64,000 nucleotides of DNA from Sclerotiophoma versabilis (GCA_012274445.1 JAAROD010000004.1:3038001-3102000), one strand, 5' to 3'. Counted from the first letter of the stretch, positions 1-11,493 are shown. Notes: generated by a model from the letters alone, not told the origin. A program made the numbers and translations.

Positions 1-70
1 GCGGTTCAAAAGCAGGAAGTGCCGTCGCAATCCAGTCCGTGGAGTCTGGCAGATCGAAGGTCGTCTCCAT
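1..70 (-). CDS. rad18: RAD18-like postreplication repair E3 ubiquitin ligase, N-terminal fragment
   Basis: Only the first 23 codons are inside the window; the gene runs off the left edge on the minus strand. The start is the ATG at 70 (METTFDLPDSTDWIATAL...). This short N-terminus, with the FDLPDSTDW motif directly after the start, is what I know from filamentous-fungal RAD18 proteins, where it precedes the RING finger. RAD18 with RAD6 mono-ubiquitinates PCNA at stalled forks in the nucleus. The RING itself is outside the window, so the call rests on 23 residues. It would be transcribed away from the NEDD8-E1 subunit gene at 664-2555. Confidence 0.6.
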   Translation of the reverse strand, partial: METTFDLPDSTDWIATALPAFEP

Positions 71-663
71 GGCTGTTTCCGGGTGGAAAAGGGGTGCGGG
101 TGTTGCAGAAGCTTGAGAGGATGGCGGACGTGTGAGTTGTGCCGTCTGCGTAACCGGTCGCATTGGTTAGCCGTACTTTTCAGCGTTCGACGCGTCGCGG
201 TCGCGATGGTCGGTGCTTCTGGCAGACGCGACGTCACGACACTTCGCGGTTGAGGGAACGATGAAAAGGTGAGTCTGGCCTGTTTTGTCATCCTTCATCC
301 AAGGGCTAGTGGGGGTGGCGATGATGCTGATAAGTCGGTGAGGTTACTCTGAAGATGGGAAGGTGTAGCAGGCAGTCATCACCATGAAGCATTTGTATAC
401 TTTCACTCAGCATCAGGTCATAACAGAGTTACTTCTATACGTCGATCCAGTCATTGTTCTCGTTGATGCCCTTTGTCTCTCTCTTGGTTGTGTTTATATA
501 CTTGGGCGCGCTTTTCTATGGCCTCACCAGCGTTAAGCCTCGCACCGAGCGGCTTGGTGGACTTCTCCTACCCATGTGCTATTCATGGCTACGCTACTTG
601 TCTGTGCTGAGGTATGGAAGACCTCTGCAACAAGATAAAGGTCCTTTGCCTGCCTTCGGGCTC
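71..663. other. Intergenic, upstream of rad18-like gene
   Basis: Holds the promoter side of the rad18-like gene and the 3' flank of the gene ending at 664. An open frame at 454-918 (+) is antisense to the last exons of that gene and is not a gene. I see no further feature. Confidence 0.6.
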
Positions 664-2555
664 TCAGACTTTGAAAACCGCGCTCTTGCTCTTGACGCCA
701 TCGAAGACGCACGTGTTGTCAACAGGAATATACTGCTCCGTGACAACCTTGATTATCTCTTGCGACACAATGCCGCCAGTAAGCGCGGCAATGTTGTGGA
801 GCTCAGCTCCGCCTGCTCGAGCACTATGGTTTGTCAGCTATGCGCCTCATCCGTCAGAGATCCATTGCTCCACTTACAACTCCTGTGCAAACTCCCCAAT
901 CTTCATTTTGATCGCTGAATATTCTGGGTCTTCGACGCGTGTTCCAGCTTCCTTGATCAAGTCGTCCATGATGGTTTGAGCAATGCCAGTGAGCTTCTCG
1001 GCGTCTGTGTGTGCATCCCTTTCACCGGGCGCTTGTGCAGCGCCACCGAGGGCGTCCTTGTCGTGCGTTGCGGCGAACTCGTCCCATGCTAGGAAAGCAA
1101 TATATAGCGGTATCAAGGAGTCCGGGAAAGTAAGCTCTTGTGCTGTGATGTGTCAGAATGAAAGCCAATTCCACGCCCGCAATGACGTACCAAGAGACCT
1201 CGCCCTGTCACCCCACTTGACCTTCTGTCCAGCCTGCACGACATGGAACGGCCGGCCACGCACCAGCTTGATGTGTGCAGCATTTTTGCAGAATGCCTCG
1301 ACATGCTTTTCATCGATAGGTATGCTCCGGTTGGCATTTCTCTCCAAGAATCGGACGTTCTCTAGCACTTCAGCAAGATCTTTCCGTGCTTTTGACTTGT
1401 AGACGCTCTGAAGCTGGATGTAGTCCTTTGAGCGAGCCTTCATGTCTGGCACGGAGCCTGGCACTGGAAGGACACCGTATTTCGTATAGAACAGCCCAAC
1501 AGCGTTGGCGATGACCCAGAAGGTGGGTGAGTCCTCTCGAATAAGAAGAGATTCTGGAGTAGTGAAGATTTCCTTGACTGAGCTGCTAACCTCGGGAGGG
1601 TTGAGGGACTTCAAAACGGCAGCCACAGCTTCATCAAAGTTCTCCTCCCCGCCCTCGGGATTGTTTGTTCTTGCGGCTTGTGACACTGTCGTCCTGAACT
1701 CTGTCTTCTCCTTGTAGTTTTGCGGTACTTCTCCATGATGGGTCTTCTTCCACTCCTCCAGATAGTGCAGCAGCAATGCCAGGTATGGCACATGGCCATG
1801 GTCGTCTGGGCTCATACTCTCGAGGTCTGCCGTCTTCTCCTGTGCGAATTGCAGTAGCTCCGGCCATGGCTTCAACAAGCGCAGGTCTGTCGTGCTCTCA
1901 GGACCAGGATGTGTGTCGACGATAGGAAAGGCGGGCGGCAGATGGACGGAGAAGTGCGAGTAGAAGCCGAGGGAGTGCAGGTAGAAGAGTGGGATCAGCG
2001 CAGCACTTGCATGGTCGGAAAGCTTTGCAAGAAGCTCAGGACGTATCGGAGCGGTCGCAATGACGAGCGTGTATGGCCGTAGGGCGTCTGGCTTCCCCAG
2101 CCATGATTCGATGGGCTGAGATGTGTCAGCTTGTACCAAGGCTAGCCCGCGCGCACACATACCTCTGTGACGAAGTGGCCCTCGACGTCAGGGTTCAGCT
2201 CCTTGAGCAGGTTGGTCGTGTGCTCGGCACGGAAGCCACCGAGGTGCTGGTCTTCCAAGAAGAAGTTCACGCCCAAGTCCGCTTCGGTGACCACGGCCGA
2301 GTCCTGGATGGTGAACTGGCCGATCCCCGGTAGTACGAGGTTCTTCAGCGTCTCGACGCCAGCGACGCCAGGGCCATTGTTGATGAGGAGGATGTGCGAC
2401 TTCTCAAGCGCAAGCTGGCCGGTAGCTCCCCACAATCGCAGCTGTCGGTCGTACCTGCATCGGTTAGGAGCTGTGTGCAGGCCGGCAGAGGCGGAAGGCG
2501 GTTACTTTTTTTCTTTTGCGCTTGGTCCTTGAACCGGTGGAGGTAGATCCGCCAT
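664..2555 (-). CDS. ula1: NEDD8-activating enzyme E1 regulatory subunit (ULA1/APP-BP1 family), 5 exons
   Basis: Exons 2555-2506, 2454-2163, 2115-1191, 1142-878 and 823-664 join in frame to 563 aa, close to human NAE1 (about 534). The protein forms the heterodimeric E1 with UBA3 that activates NEDD8/Rub1 for cullin neddylation. Seen in the sequence: the N-terminal YDRQLRLWG motif of ThiF/E1-like proteins at residues 17-26, followed by the Rossmann segment ILLINNGPGVAGVETLKNL and the acidic ADLGVNFFL stretch. The middle matches the catalytic-cysteine-half region of the family but lacks a catalytic cysteine, as expected for the regulatory subunit. The last exon carries ELHNIAALTGGIVSQEIIK and the family-typical VDNTCVFDGV tail. 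All four introns have GT-AG borders, the first splitting a Lys codon just upstream of YDRQ. The start at 2555 is the only ATG that fits the short N-terminus. Confidence 0.93.
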
Positions 2556-2962
2556 CTTGTCCCCGCCTTTATGGAAGTGCAGGTGAATGTTGGGTGTTTG
2601 CGCCGCAGCAACGGTAGCCAGCGTTGACTTTCTGCCACCAAGGCGGTGTCGACGCGAGACCTTCTGGCGTCATTCGGCGCAGGTGGGGCTTTCGGTGGGA
2701 CAAGCGCGGTCCAGTGTAACAAGGGTCTGACAGTCTGACATGGCTCTTGCGGCCAGCTCTTAAAATGCTCTCCTGCCCGCACCACACCACGCCTCACAAC
2801 CCATACTGGACACATCTGATCACACGCAGCACATGCATCGTCGAGCAACAAGTCCGAGTTCAATTAATAGCACCTGACTGAGTGCCGTCCGATTTCCCCA
2901 ATTACTATTATATCGTCTTTAGACGGACAACAGCACTCGCTCCTCGTCACCACTACGCCAGC
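2556..2962. other. Intergenic between ULA1-like gene and UGT gene
   Basis: Promoter region of the ULA1-like gene and 3' end of the UGT gene (both minus). Overlapping open frames at 2345-2863 are shadows. No RNA or repeat seen. Confidence 0.5.
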
Positions 2963-5951
2963 CTAGTACTTTGCTATGTTGGCCTTCAGCTCTCCCCACT
3001 TCTCCACCACTTCCGCCTTCTGGGCTTCTGTTCCCTGTCGAAACTCAACGGATGATCGCCGCAGTTGTATGAGAAATATCTCCGCCTGGAGACTAGTGAG
3101 GTGTCTCCGCAAAAGCTCCCTTTCCACACCCTTCAAAAAATACCCTGGCAGACCAAAGATTGCTAACCGTGTCAGCGAAAGACGCATCAGGGTGCTTATG
3201 CCGAGTACATACCTGCCATCGAGTGGAAGTATAGCCCACCAATCCCTCTTCCAATCCCTTTGCCCAGTCCAAGTGCGCCTTCTTGTTTCGCACCAAGATA
3301 CGGGTGCCTTACAACACCTTGGAAAGCGTCGCTGAAACCAAGCACAAACTCCTGCAAGCCTCATTAGCACTGTCTTCTATCCAAGCCAGAGAGAACTGTA
3401 CCTTTCCTGCAAGCTTGCAGCCGCTGCCAAGGCTCGTTATCTCGTCTCTTCGCCTTGCCGGATCGTTGCGAATGGTATATGACGGGAGATTTCGGAACCC
3501 ATTTGCCATATTGTAGAAGAGTGCAACTGGGGCTAGCGACAGCCATTAGCAAGCACCGTTGACCGACTTCCTAGAGCTTACCTTTGGCTCCTGTGGCGGC
3601 AAGATCGGAGATATAATGTGCGGTGGCGCTTGTGATTTGGTACCCTCGACCTCCGTGCGTCTCCTTTTCGGCTATCTTCTTCCGTAGAGCTACGAGGCCA
3701 GGACGAGCGTGCGGCTTGGTGAAGTTCTTGGTCATGTCTTCTTCGTATGATTTCTTTGCCATCCTGTACGCCAAGTAGTTGAACTGATTTGACGTGATCC
3801 CTTTCTTTGGATCGACCTCCTCTTCCTCTGCACCGACCGTGACGGTTCGTGCTAAGGCCTCGAGGTCATCATTGTGCGACCGCTTCTTCAAGCGATGCGA
3901 GAACTCGGTGGTGTCTGTGCCGATGGAGGCTACCAGTCCACCGAACGCGGCCACAGCGCCAACGATTGGGCCTTCAGCTCCTTCGTGTGTATCTGATATT
4001 GTCAGCAAGGTATTTGACCTGAAATAACCAATGGCGCTACTCACACCAGTGTCTATGTCGCAATCTACGTCAATCCTGGTCAGCCATGACACATATCACC
4101 AGACAATCTAATGGACTTACAATCGCAGATATTTCGGATCTATCAATCCCCGTTCGGCAAGCGTAACTGCCGCGAAACCACTCAGGTGGGCCCCGGTCTG
4201 CTTATCTTTCCAGACAGCAAGACGTTCTGGACAGAGATGGCATCGCATTCCGTCGAGCTCAAGCTTCTGCTCGAAGTCTTTCACTGTGCCCCCTGAGCCA
4301 TCTTCTTCCGCTATACTTTCAGCCATCTTCTGTACAGCTACCTTCACATCGTTCTTCAGCGCAAAGGTTATGCTTTCGGCAAGGCTTTGTGCTGTCATCT
4401 GCTTGAATGGTATAGGAACCGGACCAGCACCAGCTTTTGCCACCATCTGAGAACACGTTAGCGCGTCTTTGCAAGTCCATCTGCCCGAGTCTTACCTGTC
4501 CCCAGAAGGGCTGATCGCCAAAGAAGGGCACAACAACCGTCGGCTTTCCCAGGGCAATGCCAGCTGCAGTTGTACCAGCGCCTCCATGGTGAACAACACA
4601 TGAGACTCTCTGGAACAACCAGTCATGCGGACAGTTGCCTATGAGATAGACATTCTCGGGCACTTCCCCTGCACCTACACCTCCCCAGCCCTTGGATACT
4701 ATCGCACGGACCTTCGCCAACTTGACAGCTTCGAAAATAAGCTTGGTGAGACCCACCGGGTCATCGACTACAATACTGCCGAACCCAATGTACACTGGAG
4801 GTGGTCCGTTGGCGAGGAATTCGGCCAGGTCTTGAGGTGGAGTGTAGTCCGAGCCAGCGTTCAGGAAGGAAAACCCAGTGATGCTAATGTGTGATCCCCA
4901 GTCGGGTGGTCGCGGTATCAGTGCTTGCGACCAGAGGTAACTGTATGGTACTCGGAGTCTTGGAATCAACTGATGGCCCCACAAAGGACTGATTGCATCG
5001 AGATTCAAGGTCTGCGTCCGAAACTTATTGATGATATCCCCGAGGCCTTGCCATGTCAGGAGTTCCATGACTGTGAAGCTAAAGTAGTTGGCCATCGATT
5101 TCTCGACTTCTCCATATTCCATTGCTGCCAAGGGATGGTGGAAGGCTTTCGTTGGGGACCATGGCATCGTGAATACCATGTGCAGAGGTATTCCAAGCTT
5201 CTCCGCGCAATGGATGTGGCCCATCGATGGAGGGTTCGCAATGATGGCGTCCGCAATGAACAGATCTTCTGGTGCATTCACATTCAGCGCCGTGAGCTTC
5301 TCCCCCATGCCATTGCCGGCTTCGATGCAGCTTCTCCAGGTTCCTTCAATCATTTCAGCCATCTCTTTTCGTCGTTTGCCAATGTCTCCGGCTTTGACTG
5401 ACTGCATATTTGGCAGAAGGCCCGGATTCTTTACCATATAAGCCATGAGGGCTTCAGGATCTCCACCGATCGAGAAGAATTCGATACCATTGCTCTCCTG
5501 CCACTTGCATCAGCCGTGCTGCCACCGTTATCTCTGGAATGTCTCAACCACGTACCACAAAGTCCTTGAAAGCTGGATGCGTGCAAATTCGCACTCGATG
5601 TCCATGTGGTGGCGCTTGGAGCAACTTTGCAATAGGGATAAACGGCTGTACATCTCCTCGGGAGCCGCAGATGTGTATCGCAATGTTCAGTCGCGGTTTC
5701 GGCAAAGAACCCTCCTTCTCGTGGATGTACTCATCGACCAGCACCGTGCTCCCTCTCCGCGGTGTTGCAGGTTCGGGTGGTCGGCTAGCAGCAGTGTCAT
5801 GTTGGATCCTATCGAACCAGTATCTTAAGTGAGACGTATTGGTGTGAAACTTGATTGCGACCTGGCCGAATGTATTGACACGCCCGGTACTCTGCGCTCT
5901 CCCGTCATGGTATTGGCCGTGTCGCTGCTTGTTGCTAAAGTTGAGAGGCAT
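2963..5951 (-). CDS. Fungal UDP-glycosyltransferase, sterol 3-beta-glucosyltransferase-like (GT1/GT28), 8 exons
   Basis: Exons 5951-5556, 5497-4496, 4446-4121, 4075-4047, 3992-3582, 3532-3402, 3351-3213 and 3162-2963 sum to 2634 nt, 877 aa, with every junction in frame. Residues 90-135 hold the GT28 N-terminal glycine loop (ICGSRGDVQPFIPIAK) of sterol glucosyltransferases. The C-terminal donor-binding half has FGSIVVDDP, then HHGGAGTTAAGIALGKP followed by FFGDQPFWG, the UDP-sugar signature. A long C-terminal extension (exons 4-8) contains GAKQEGALGLGKGIGRGIGGL and FGLPGYFLKGV, typical of filamentous-fungal members of this subfamily. There is no PH or GRAM domain in front of the transferase, unlike yeast Atg26, so the acceptor (sterol or other lipid) is an inference. 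Exon 4 is only 29 nt, which automated callers may miss. Tandem on the minus strand with the ULA1-like gene, with no functional link evident. Confidence 0.88.
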
Positions 5952-6475
5952 TGTGCGATAATTATGAATTGCTCGCTACATCAACTCAATCACTAGATGA
6001 AGGATCTCGACAGCAAAGAAGTTGAATACGGAGTCTCTGGTCCCTTGATGTTGTTGGATAAGCGTTCGGACCTTCTAAATCAGCGACGTCACCCAATCAC
6101 CTGCTTCGCGGGTTGCGCCGCATCTCACTTCTTGTCATTCATTTTCGGTTCTCGGTTCTCGGTCCCATGCCAACGAGCGAGCTATCGCGCGCCAGTGCGA
6201 GAACAATGCATGCCCTTGCCGCTTGGGGCGACTCGTTCGCATTGCACCGCGGATCGTCCGCAATAGCACGCTTTTTGAAGATCACGTACTTCGGAGCTTC
6301 GGATCTCACAAACTCAATAACCTTCAACTTCGGCCGCGCGAATATCTGTTCACTGGGCGAACGTAACCTGCACGAGCTAGAATTGATATCGACCTTACCT
6401 ACGCCACCACATTGCGCATCGGGCGCATATAATTTGTGTTGCGTGTCGACTTGGTCGAAAACAACCATCTGAATC
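5952..6475. other. Divergent promoter region (UGT minus / DUF2985 plus)
   Basis: About 520 bp shared upstream region between two divergently transcribed genes. No RNA gene or repeat is visible. A minus-strand open frame at 6139-6714 overlaps the DUF2985 gene start and is rejected as a shadow. Confidence 0.5.
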
Positions 6476-7636
6476 ATGTCCGAAAAGCAAGAGAAGAGTA
6501 TCGTGGGGCGAGCGCGAGGGATGTCGGTTTCACTGCTGAACATGACACCCCAGCTGGGCATGTGGCAGGCCACAGGGACAGCCATTGCCCAAGCACCCAA
6601 CCTGACCGAACTGCGTGAGCCAGAATCCGGTGGACCAAACATCGAATTCGACGCGCATGGCCATGCGATCCGAACTGCAAAAACAGATGAAGACGGGGAG
6701 CTCACTCTGGTCAAGACTCAGATGAAAACTCTCAGTAACCCCGTGGAAGGAGCCGCCGCTCTAGAAGAGACAGGCGTCGAAGCAGGGCGAAAACAGCACA
6801 AGCACCTTCATCTCCATCACCAACACCACCATCACCATCACCATGGCCTCCACCGTAGACAGACTCTGAAAGAAAAACACGCCTCTCCACACAAAGAACC
6901 CTGGGGTCCAACAATAAGAAACGGCCTGAAGGCATTCTGGGTCTTCTTCCTCACCCCCGCGGGCTTCCTAATCACTATCTACGGCCTAAACATCGTCGTA
7001 CGCCTCCCCCTCTCCCCCTCCCCTCCCTCAATCAACTAACACCCTTAGGCCTGGGGCGCAATGCTATTCTTCCTTCTCCTGAACGCTGCTCCCGCCATGT
7101 GCCACCCCAGCTGCGACTCCAACGATTCGCCACGCAAGATCTGGCTTGAAATTGACTCTCAGATCCTGAACGCGCTATTCTGCGTCACCGGCTTCGGTCT
7201 CGCACCCTGGCGCTTCCGCGACTTCTATTGGGTGATCCGCTCAATACATTTCCACGACCAGAACGCAATGCGGCGGCTGTTCGTACAGAACAAAGCGTGG
7301 TTTCGGCCGCCGGCGTGGTTTACCGAGAACGAGAGCTGGAGAGCTGAGGATGGGGAGGTGTTAAAACAGACTTTCACTGGTGAACGAGCGCCGCCGACGC
7401 CCATGTGGAAACTCGCGTTTACCGTCGACATGATGGTGCTTAATACGCTGTTGCAGGCTGTGCTGTGCTTCTTCATGTGGCACTATAATAGAATCAACCG
7501 GCCGACGTGGGCGACGGGGACGTTCATCGCGCTGGGCTGCGGAGTCGCTATGTTTGCGGGGCTGATGTCGTGGTGGGAGGGCAGGAAGGTGAAGAAGATT
7601 GAAGGCCCGGAGATCAAGATCGAGCCTACGGTCTAA
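6476..7636 (+). CDS. DUF2985-type fungal membrane protein with His-rich tract
   Basis: Two exons, 6476-6997 and 7049-7636 (51-nt intron GTACGC...TTAG), give 369 aa. The conserved core runs from the end of exon 1 to exon 2: a membrane segment around residues 155-185 (FWVFFLTPAGFLITIYGLN crossing the splice into a hydrophobic stretch), then SCDSNDSPRKIWLEIDSQ, ALFCVTGFGLAPWRFRD and two C-terminal hydrophobic helices. This is the pattern I associate with PF11204 (DUF2985), a fungal multi-pass family of unknown function. Upstream of the first helix is a His tract (about residues 105-125: 13 His including seven in a row) that could bind metal ions in a cytosolic tail; that is inference. Convergent with the aconitase-X gene, with under 100 bp between stop codons. 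The ATG at 6476 is the first in frame. Confidence 0.75.
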
Positions 7637-7732
7637 GTACAATATCGACATTGATATCGATACCCACACCGATACCGATATCTGTATCAACTACTGATGA
7701 GACAAATGATAATGATTCCAATGCCATGCGTT

Positions 7733-9574
7733 TCACTGCGAATTCAATACCCCGGATTGTATCCACTCTGGCACTATTCCTACCCACCTCCCCGTACACG
7801 CCGTCTGCACACACTCGTCCAAACTCCCAAAGCAAAACTCGCGCCCAGTCAGCCCGGGGCCGTAGTGCGCGTATTTCCCCGAATTCGTCATGATGCACTT
7901 CACATCGCCCCCGATCACGGGATCGCGGATAAAACACCAGCATGTATCCGTCAGCACGCGGACGCCAAACTGCTCGAGCTGCTTGATATACCCAGCCTGC
8001 GCTGCAAGGCTGTGTTGGGCGCGCGATGTTGTCACGATGACAGTCGTACATGTGTGTTTAATACGGCCGTGCACAAGTCGGGCGAGGAGCTTAATCTCCG
8101 AGAGCGAGAAGTGCGGATTTCCGAGCGAGATGAGTTGGACGGTGCGCGGCGAGATTCGGAAGTCTGGAGTTTGGTTGAGAGTAGTCCATGCGGCTTCTAG
8201 GTTGTTCCAGGTAATTGCGATACAGGGGGTGGGGAGTGTGTTGGACTCGATCGTCGCTCTGTGTTGTTCTGCTTCGGGTGTCACGCCTAGCATGTGGAAC
8301 ATGGGTGCTCCGGCACTGGTGGCGAAGGCGGCGGAGAAGGCTTTCAGAGCGTCGCGAGAGGGAGCTGGATTCATGTATTCGAGGCCGGAGATAAAAGGGA
8401 TGCGGGAGCCTGCTCTGAGGCCGATTTCGTAGCCTAGCAGGGGCCAGAAGGATTCGTCAAGCGCGGCCCCTTGGAGCTGGTTTAGTAGAGGTACATAGAT
8501 GGCGATCTCTGGCACTCGGTTCTCAGGTAGGTGGATTCCTGCTTTAGGAGCTCGACCAGTCAAGGCGATAAGAGCTTCAAGCATGTTGGGATATTTTGCT
8601 GTCCTTGCACCGAGGACGCTATTTGCATAGCATACTACGTTGGATTCGCCGAATGCTACTTGATCGCCGAGCTTAGGTGCTGAGTCGAGTTGGTACGGTG
8701 CGCATGTAAAGGACGTTTGAGCGCCCATGTCGAGGAAGGCTTTTGCTAGGTCGTCACTCTCGGTGCCGAAAGTCAGGTCAACTCCCAGGTCACGCCAGCG
8801 TTGCTGGTCGATGGTGATAGCATTCACGGTAGTTGGGACAGCAAACTTGCCACCCAGATCGCATAGTCGTTTGCCGAACAGAACGGATGCTGGGCCAAAG
8901 TGAGCGCCGTCTACGTGTGCCTGGCTGATGGACATGAGAGAAGGAGCCTTCATGATCGTTGCTGTCCGGATGATGATTCCCATGGCAAGTCCTTGAGCTT
9001 TACTAATTCCGCTCCCATTGCCATAGTTACCTGGAAGCATCGCCATGTCGATTTCCGAAAGCTCAGGTCTGAGAGGGCTATGGTCGACACCGAAACTCGT
9101 ATAGGAGTCGTTGGTACTTGGTTCCAACGGATACATCGAGATGCGATGGTCTCGCACGTAAATTTCCTTTTCGTTCCACCCCAGAACTGTTTTGAAGTTC
9201 TCAGGACCTACAACCACCATGGGTATGCTCTTTGCAAACAGGTCCTCTGCGACGAACACGCCAACTGCAAGGATTTCATTAGTCCGCTCGAAGATCAGTG
9301 CTCTTGGGCCATTCCCGTTTACTATTAATTCTAGTATGGTTGCCGACCCTGAGCATGATCCTCGGCCACCTGGAATGGCAAGAATCTTGTTCTTCAAACG
9401 CTGCCGAACTAGAGGATGAGAACGGTCAATGACCTCTCCAGTGACGTGGTCAACGCCACCCCAGAAGCTGAGCTCGAGACTCGAAGCTAGCAGTTGGCCT
9501 GATGCATTGCCAAAAACATGGGGCGTGCCGTACACCGTGTCCCAGTTTGCACTTAGCATAGGTACTTCAGTCAT
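7733..9574 (-). CDS. Aconitase X (AcnX), fused small and large domains; possible cis-3-hydroxy-L-proline dehydratase
   Basis: A single 613-aa open frame without introns, ATG at 9574. Residues 1-150 form the swivelling small domain (former DUF126) with the GGRGSCSGS loop; the remainder is the large domain (former DUF521), seen as the ALPGNYGNGSG-like segment, the ISQAHVDGAHFG stretch and later conserved cysteines in SFTCAPYQ and the Y-A-N-S-V-L-G-A-R-T segment. In archaea and bacteria the two domains are usually separate genes (phosphomevalonate dehydratase or hydroxyproline dehydratases); fungi carry the single-chain fused form, for which cis-3-hydroxy-L-proline dehydratase activity has been shown in some members. 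The substrate here is inferred from that family knowledge only. No other hydroxyproline-catabolic gene lies nearby. The N-terminal peptide gives no clear organelle signal. Confidence 0.85.
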   Translation of the reverse strand: MTEVPMLSANWDTVYGTPHVFGNASGQLLASSLELSFWGGVDHVTGEVIDRSHPLVRQRLKNKILAIPGGRGSCSGSATILELIVNGNGPRALIFERTNEILAVGVFVAEDLFAKSIPMVVVGPENFKTVLGWNEKEIYVRDHRISMYPLEPSTNDSYTSFGVDHSPLRPELSEIDMAMLPGNYGNGSGISKAQGLAMGIIIRTATIMKAPSLMSISQAHVDGAHFGPASVLFGKRLCDLGGKFAVPTTVNAITIDQQRWRDLGVDLTFGTESDDLAKAFLDMGAQTSFTCAPYQLDSAPKLGDQVAFGESNVVCYANSVLGARTAKYPNMLEALIALTGRAPKAGIHLPENRVPEIAIYVPLLNQLQGAALDESFWPLLGYEIGLRAGSRIPFISGLEYMNPAPSRDALKAFSAAFATSAGAPMFHMLGVTPEAEQHRATIESNTLPTPCIAITWNNLEAAWTTLNQTPDFRISPRTVQLISLGNPHFSLSEIKLLARLVHGRIKHTCTTVIVTTSRAQHSLAAQAGYIKQLEQFGVRVLTDTCWCFIRDPVIGGDVKCIMTNSGKYAHYGPGLTGREFCFGSLDECVQTACTGRWVGIVPEWIQSGVLNSQ

Positions 9575-10103
9575 ATCGCTTGAAAAGAGTGACGACGTGC
9601 GATATGTCTGAGTGGGATCGACTTGAGGATGAGGGTACTTGTATGAAATGATGTATTATAAAATGACGTTATGATCTATGAACATATACCATAACTGGTG
9701 ATGGAGAGATGATAGTTTCAAGATGGAAAGGATGGAGAATAGTCCTGCACGTCCCGGGCAGAGAAATGTAAGCGCACTGAGCCAAAGAAGACAGATTGAT
9801 TCAGCATATGGGCGTAGGAGAAAATCGTCTCAAGTGCGAACATGCACCCATTCTATTTCTGTAAACTTCCAGTACAATGTTGGTCGTGTTGGAAAGCTGA
9901 AGAAGCTTGAGGGGGAATAGTGGCAACCGCCCAGCAACGTGGGGGTGGTGGGGCTCGAGCGTCATTTGATGCGAGCTTCCTGTCGTCTCGTCGCGAGCTC
10001 ACATTGACGTCTCTACTCGTGGCGATCAACAAATAGGCTAAAGCGTAACAAAATCATCGTGGCTATCTTCAATTGCACCTAAAGAAGTAATTGCGGTCAT
10101 TCG
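9575..10103. other. Divergent promoter region (AcnX minus / RKI1 plus)
   Basis: About 530 bp between two divergent starts. An open frame at 9723-9920 has no recognisable content. Nothing else supported. Confidence 0.5.
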
Positions 10104-11192
10104 ATGCGCTCATCATTGCATATCGTACGTCCCCCGCAGCAATTTCGAAGCATCAGTCATCGGCCACTGCACCGACAGCTGCCCCTCCAAACTGAAGTCG
10201 CGTCGAGATCCTCTTTTCTGCTGCCCCTCAACACCAAAGTCACATCGTGCCTTTCTGCGTCATCCGTCCATAACAACGCACCACACACCTACTGCCGCCG
10301 GCGCTTCACCACCACATCCTCACTCAACACGTCCACGATGACCGACACAAATGTCGAAGCCGCCAAGCGCGCAGCTGGCCAACAAGCTGTGGCTGACCAC
10401 TTCGATCCCAACGCCTTGTATGTAGGCATTGGCAGCGGCACAACCATCGTCTACGTCGTCGAAGCTATCAAAGAGCGCTCCACGAACCCCGCCATCCGCT
10501 TCGTGCCCACGGGCTACCAGTCACGACAAGTCATCATCAATGCCGGCCTCGCACCACTGGGCTTCGACAGTCTGCCTGACGGCGTGATGCTAGATGTAGC
10601 CTTCGACGGTGCCGACGAGGTCGACCTCGAATTAAACTGCATCAAGGGCGGCGGTGCCTGCCTGTTCCAGGAGAAGCTCGTTGCCGAGCGCGCAAAGAAG
10701 TTCGTCTGCGTCGCAGACTACCGGAAACGACAGGACCGCTTGTTGACCAACTGGCCCACAATACCGATCGAAGTTGCCCCTCTCTCGCAAAACAAGGTCG
10801 CAGCGGCGCTCAGGACATTGGGCTCTACGGACCCCAAGCTGAGGACAACGCTGCTCGAGAAGTCGGGACCTCTCAAGACCGACCAAGACTTCTACATCAT
10901 CGATGCTGCATTCCCCACATTACTGACCAAAAAGGATGTTGAGCAGGGCAAGGGCAAGGGCGACGGAAGCGACGGCACATGGGAAGTGAACAATATTGCG
11001 AAGGCAATCAAGAGCTTGACTGGCGTGCTGGAAGTCGGTATCTTCTCTGGACTCAACGGTCTGGATGCGCAAGCGCTGAGGGAGAAGAACAGCGAGAAGT
11101 CAGCGGTCAGCGGTGGACAGGTCCCCGTCGCTGTATACTTCGGCATGCAAGACGGCAGCGTAGTAGTCAGGACCGCAGACGGCGAGCACTAG
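10104..11192 (+). CDS. RKI1: Ribose-5-phosphate isomerase
   Basis: Intronless 362-aa frame. Ribose-5-phosphate isomerase A interconverts ribose 5-phosphate and ribulose 5-phosphate in the non-oxidative pentose phosphate pathway. The core starts at the second in-frame ATG (10338, MTDTNVEAAKRAAG): the substrate loop GIGSGTT, the FDGADEVD motif bearing the active-site acids, KGGGACLFQEKLVA, and the C-terminal GVLEVGIFSGL segment. Starting at 10338 gives 284 aa, close to other fungal enzymes plus a short insertion (GKGKGDGSDG). Starting at the upstream ATG (10104) adds 78 residues rich in Ser, Arg, His and Pro and almost free of acids, which resembles a mitochondrial presequence. Which start is used cannot be decided from sequence; the cytosolic start is the conservative choice. 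Confidence 0.92.
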   Translation: MRSSLHIVRPPQQFRSISHRPLHRQLPLQTEVASRSSFLLPLNTKVTSCLSASSVHNNAPHTYCRRRFTTTSSLNTSTMTDTNVEAAKRAAGQQAVADHFDPNALYVGIGSGTTIVYVVEAIKERSTNPAIRFVPTGYQSRQVIINAGLAPLGFDSLPDGVMLDVAFDGADEVDLELNCIKGGGACLFQEKLVAERAKKFVCVADYRKRQDRLLTNWPTIPIEVAPLSQNKVAAALRTLGSTDPKLRTTLLEKSGPLKTDQDFYIIDAAFPTLLTKKDVEQGKGKGDGSDGTWEVNNIAKAIKSLTGVLEVGIFSGLNGLDAQALREKNSEKSAVSGGQVPVAVYFGMQDGSVVVRTADGEH

Positions 11193-11493
11193 GCGCATCC
11201 AGGTCACGAGTCGAGCATCTCCACGTCTGAACGGATAATGATTTAGTATGGCGCGCTACTTCATCGACAGGAAATCAGAGAGACACTTTGTACATGTACA
11301 TCACACTAGCGCACATCGTGTTGATAAGCAGCAAACATTGCGATTTTGTTTCGTACCATAGGTATCGTCATAACCAGTCCCAAAGAGCAACCCGCTCGAT
11401 CCCAAACAGAGCTGTGCGCTCGCAACCTACGTTGCAGAAAGTAATCTCAGCATTTCCAACCACCATAGATCAGACTGCGTCTAGCAGCGACCT
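11193..11493. other. Convergent 3' flanks of RKI1 and the AA9 gene
   Basis: Shared terminator region of about 300 bp. No gene seen. Confidence 0.5.
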
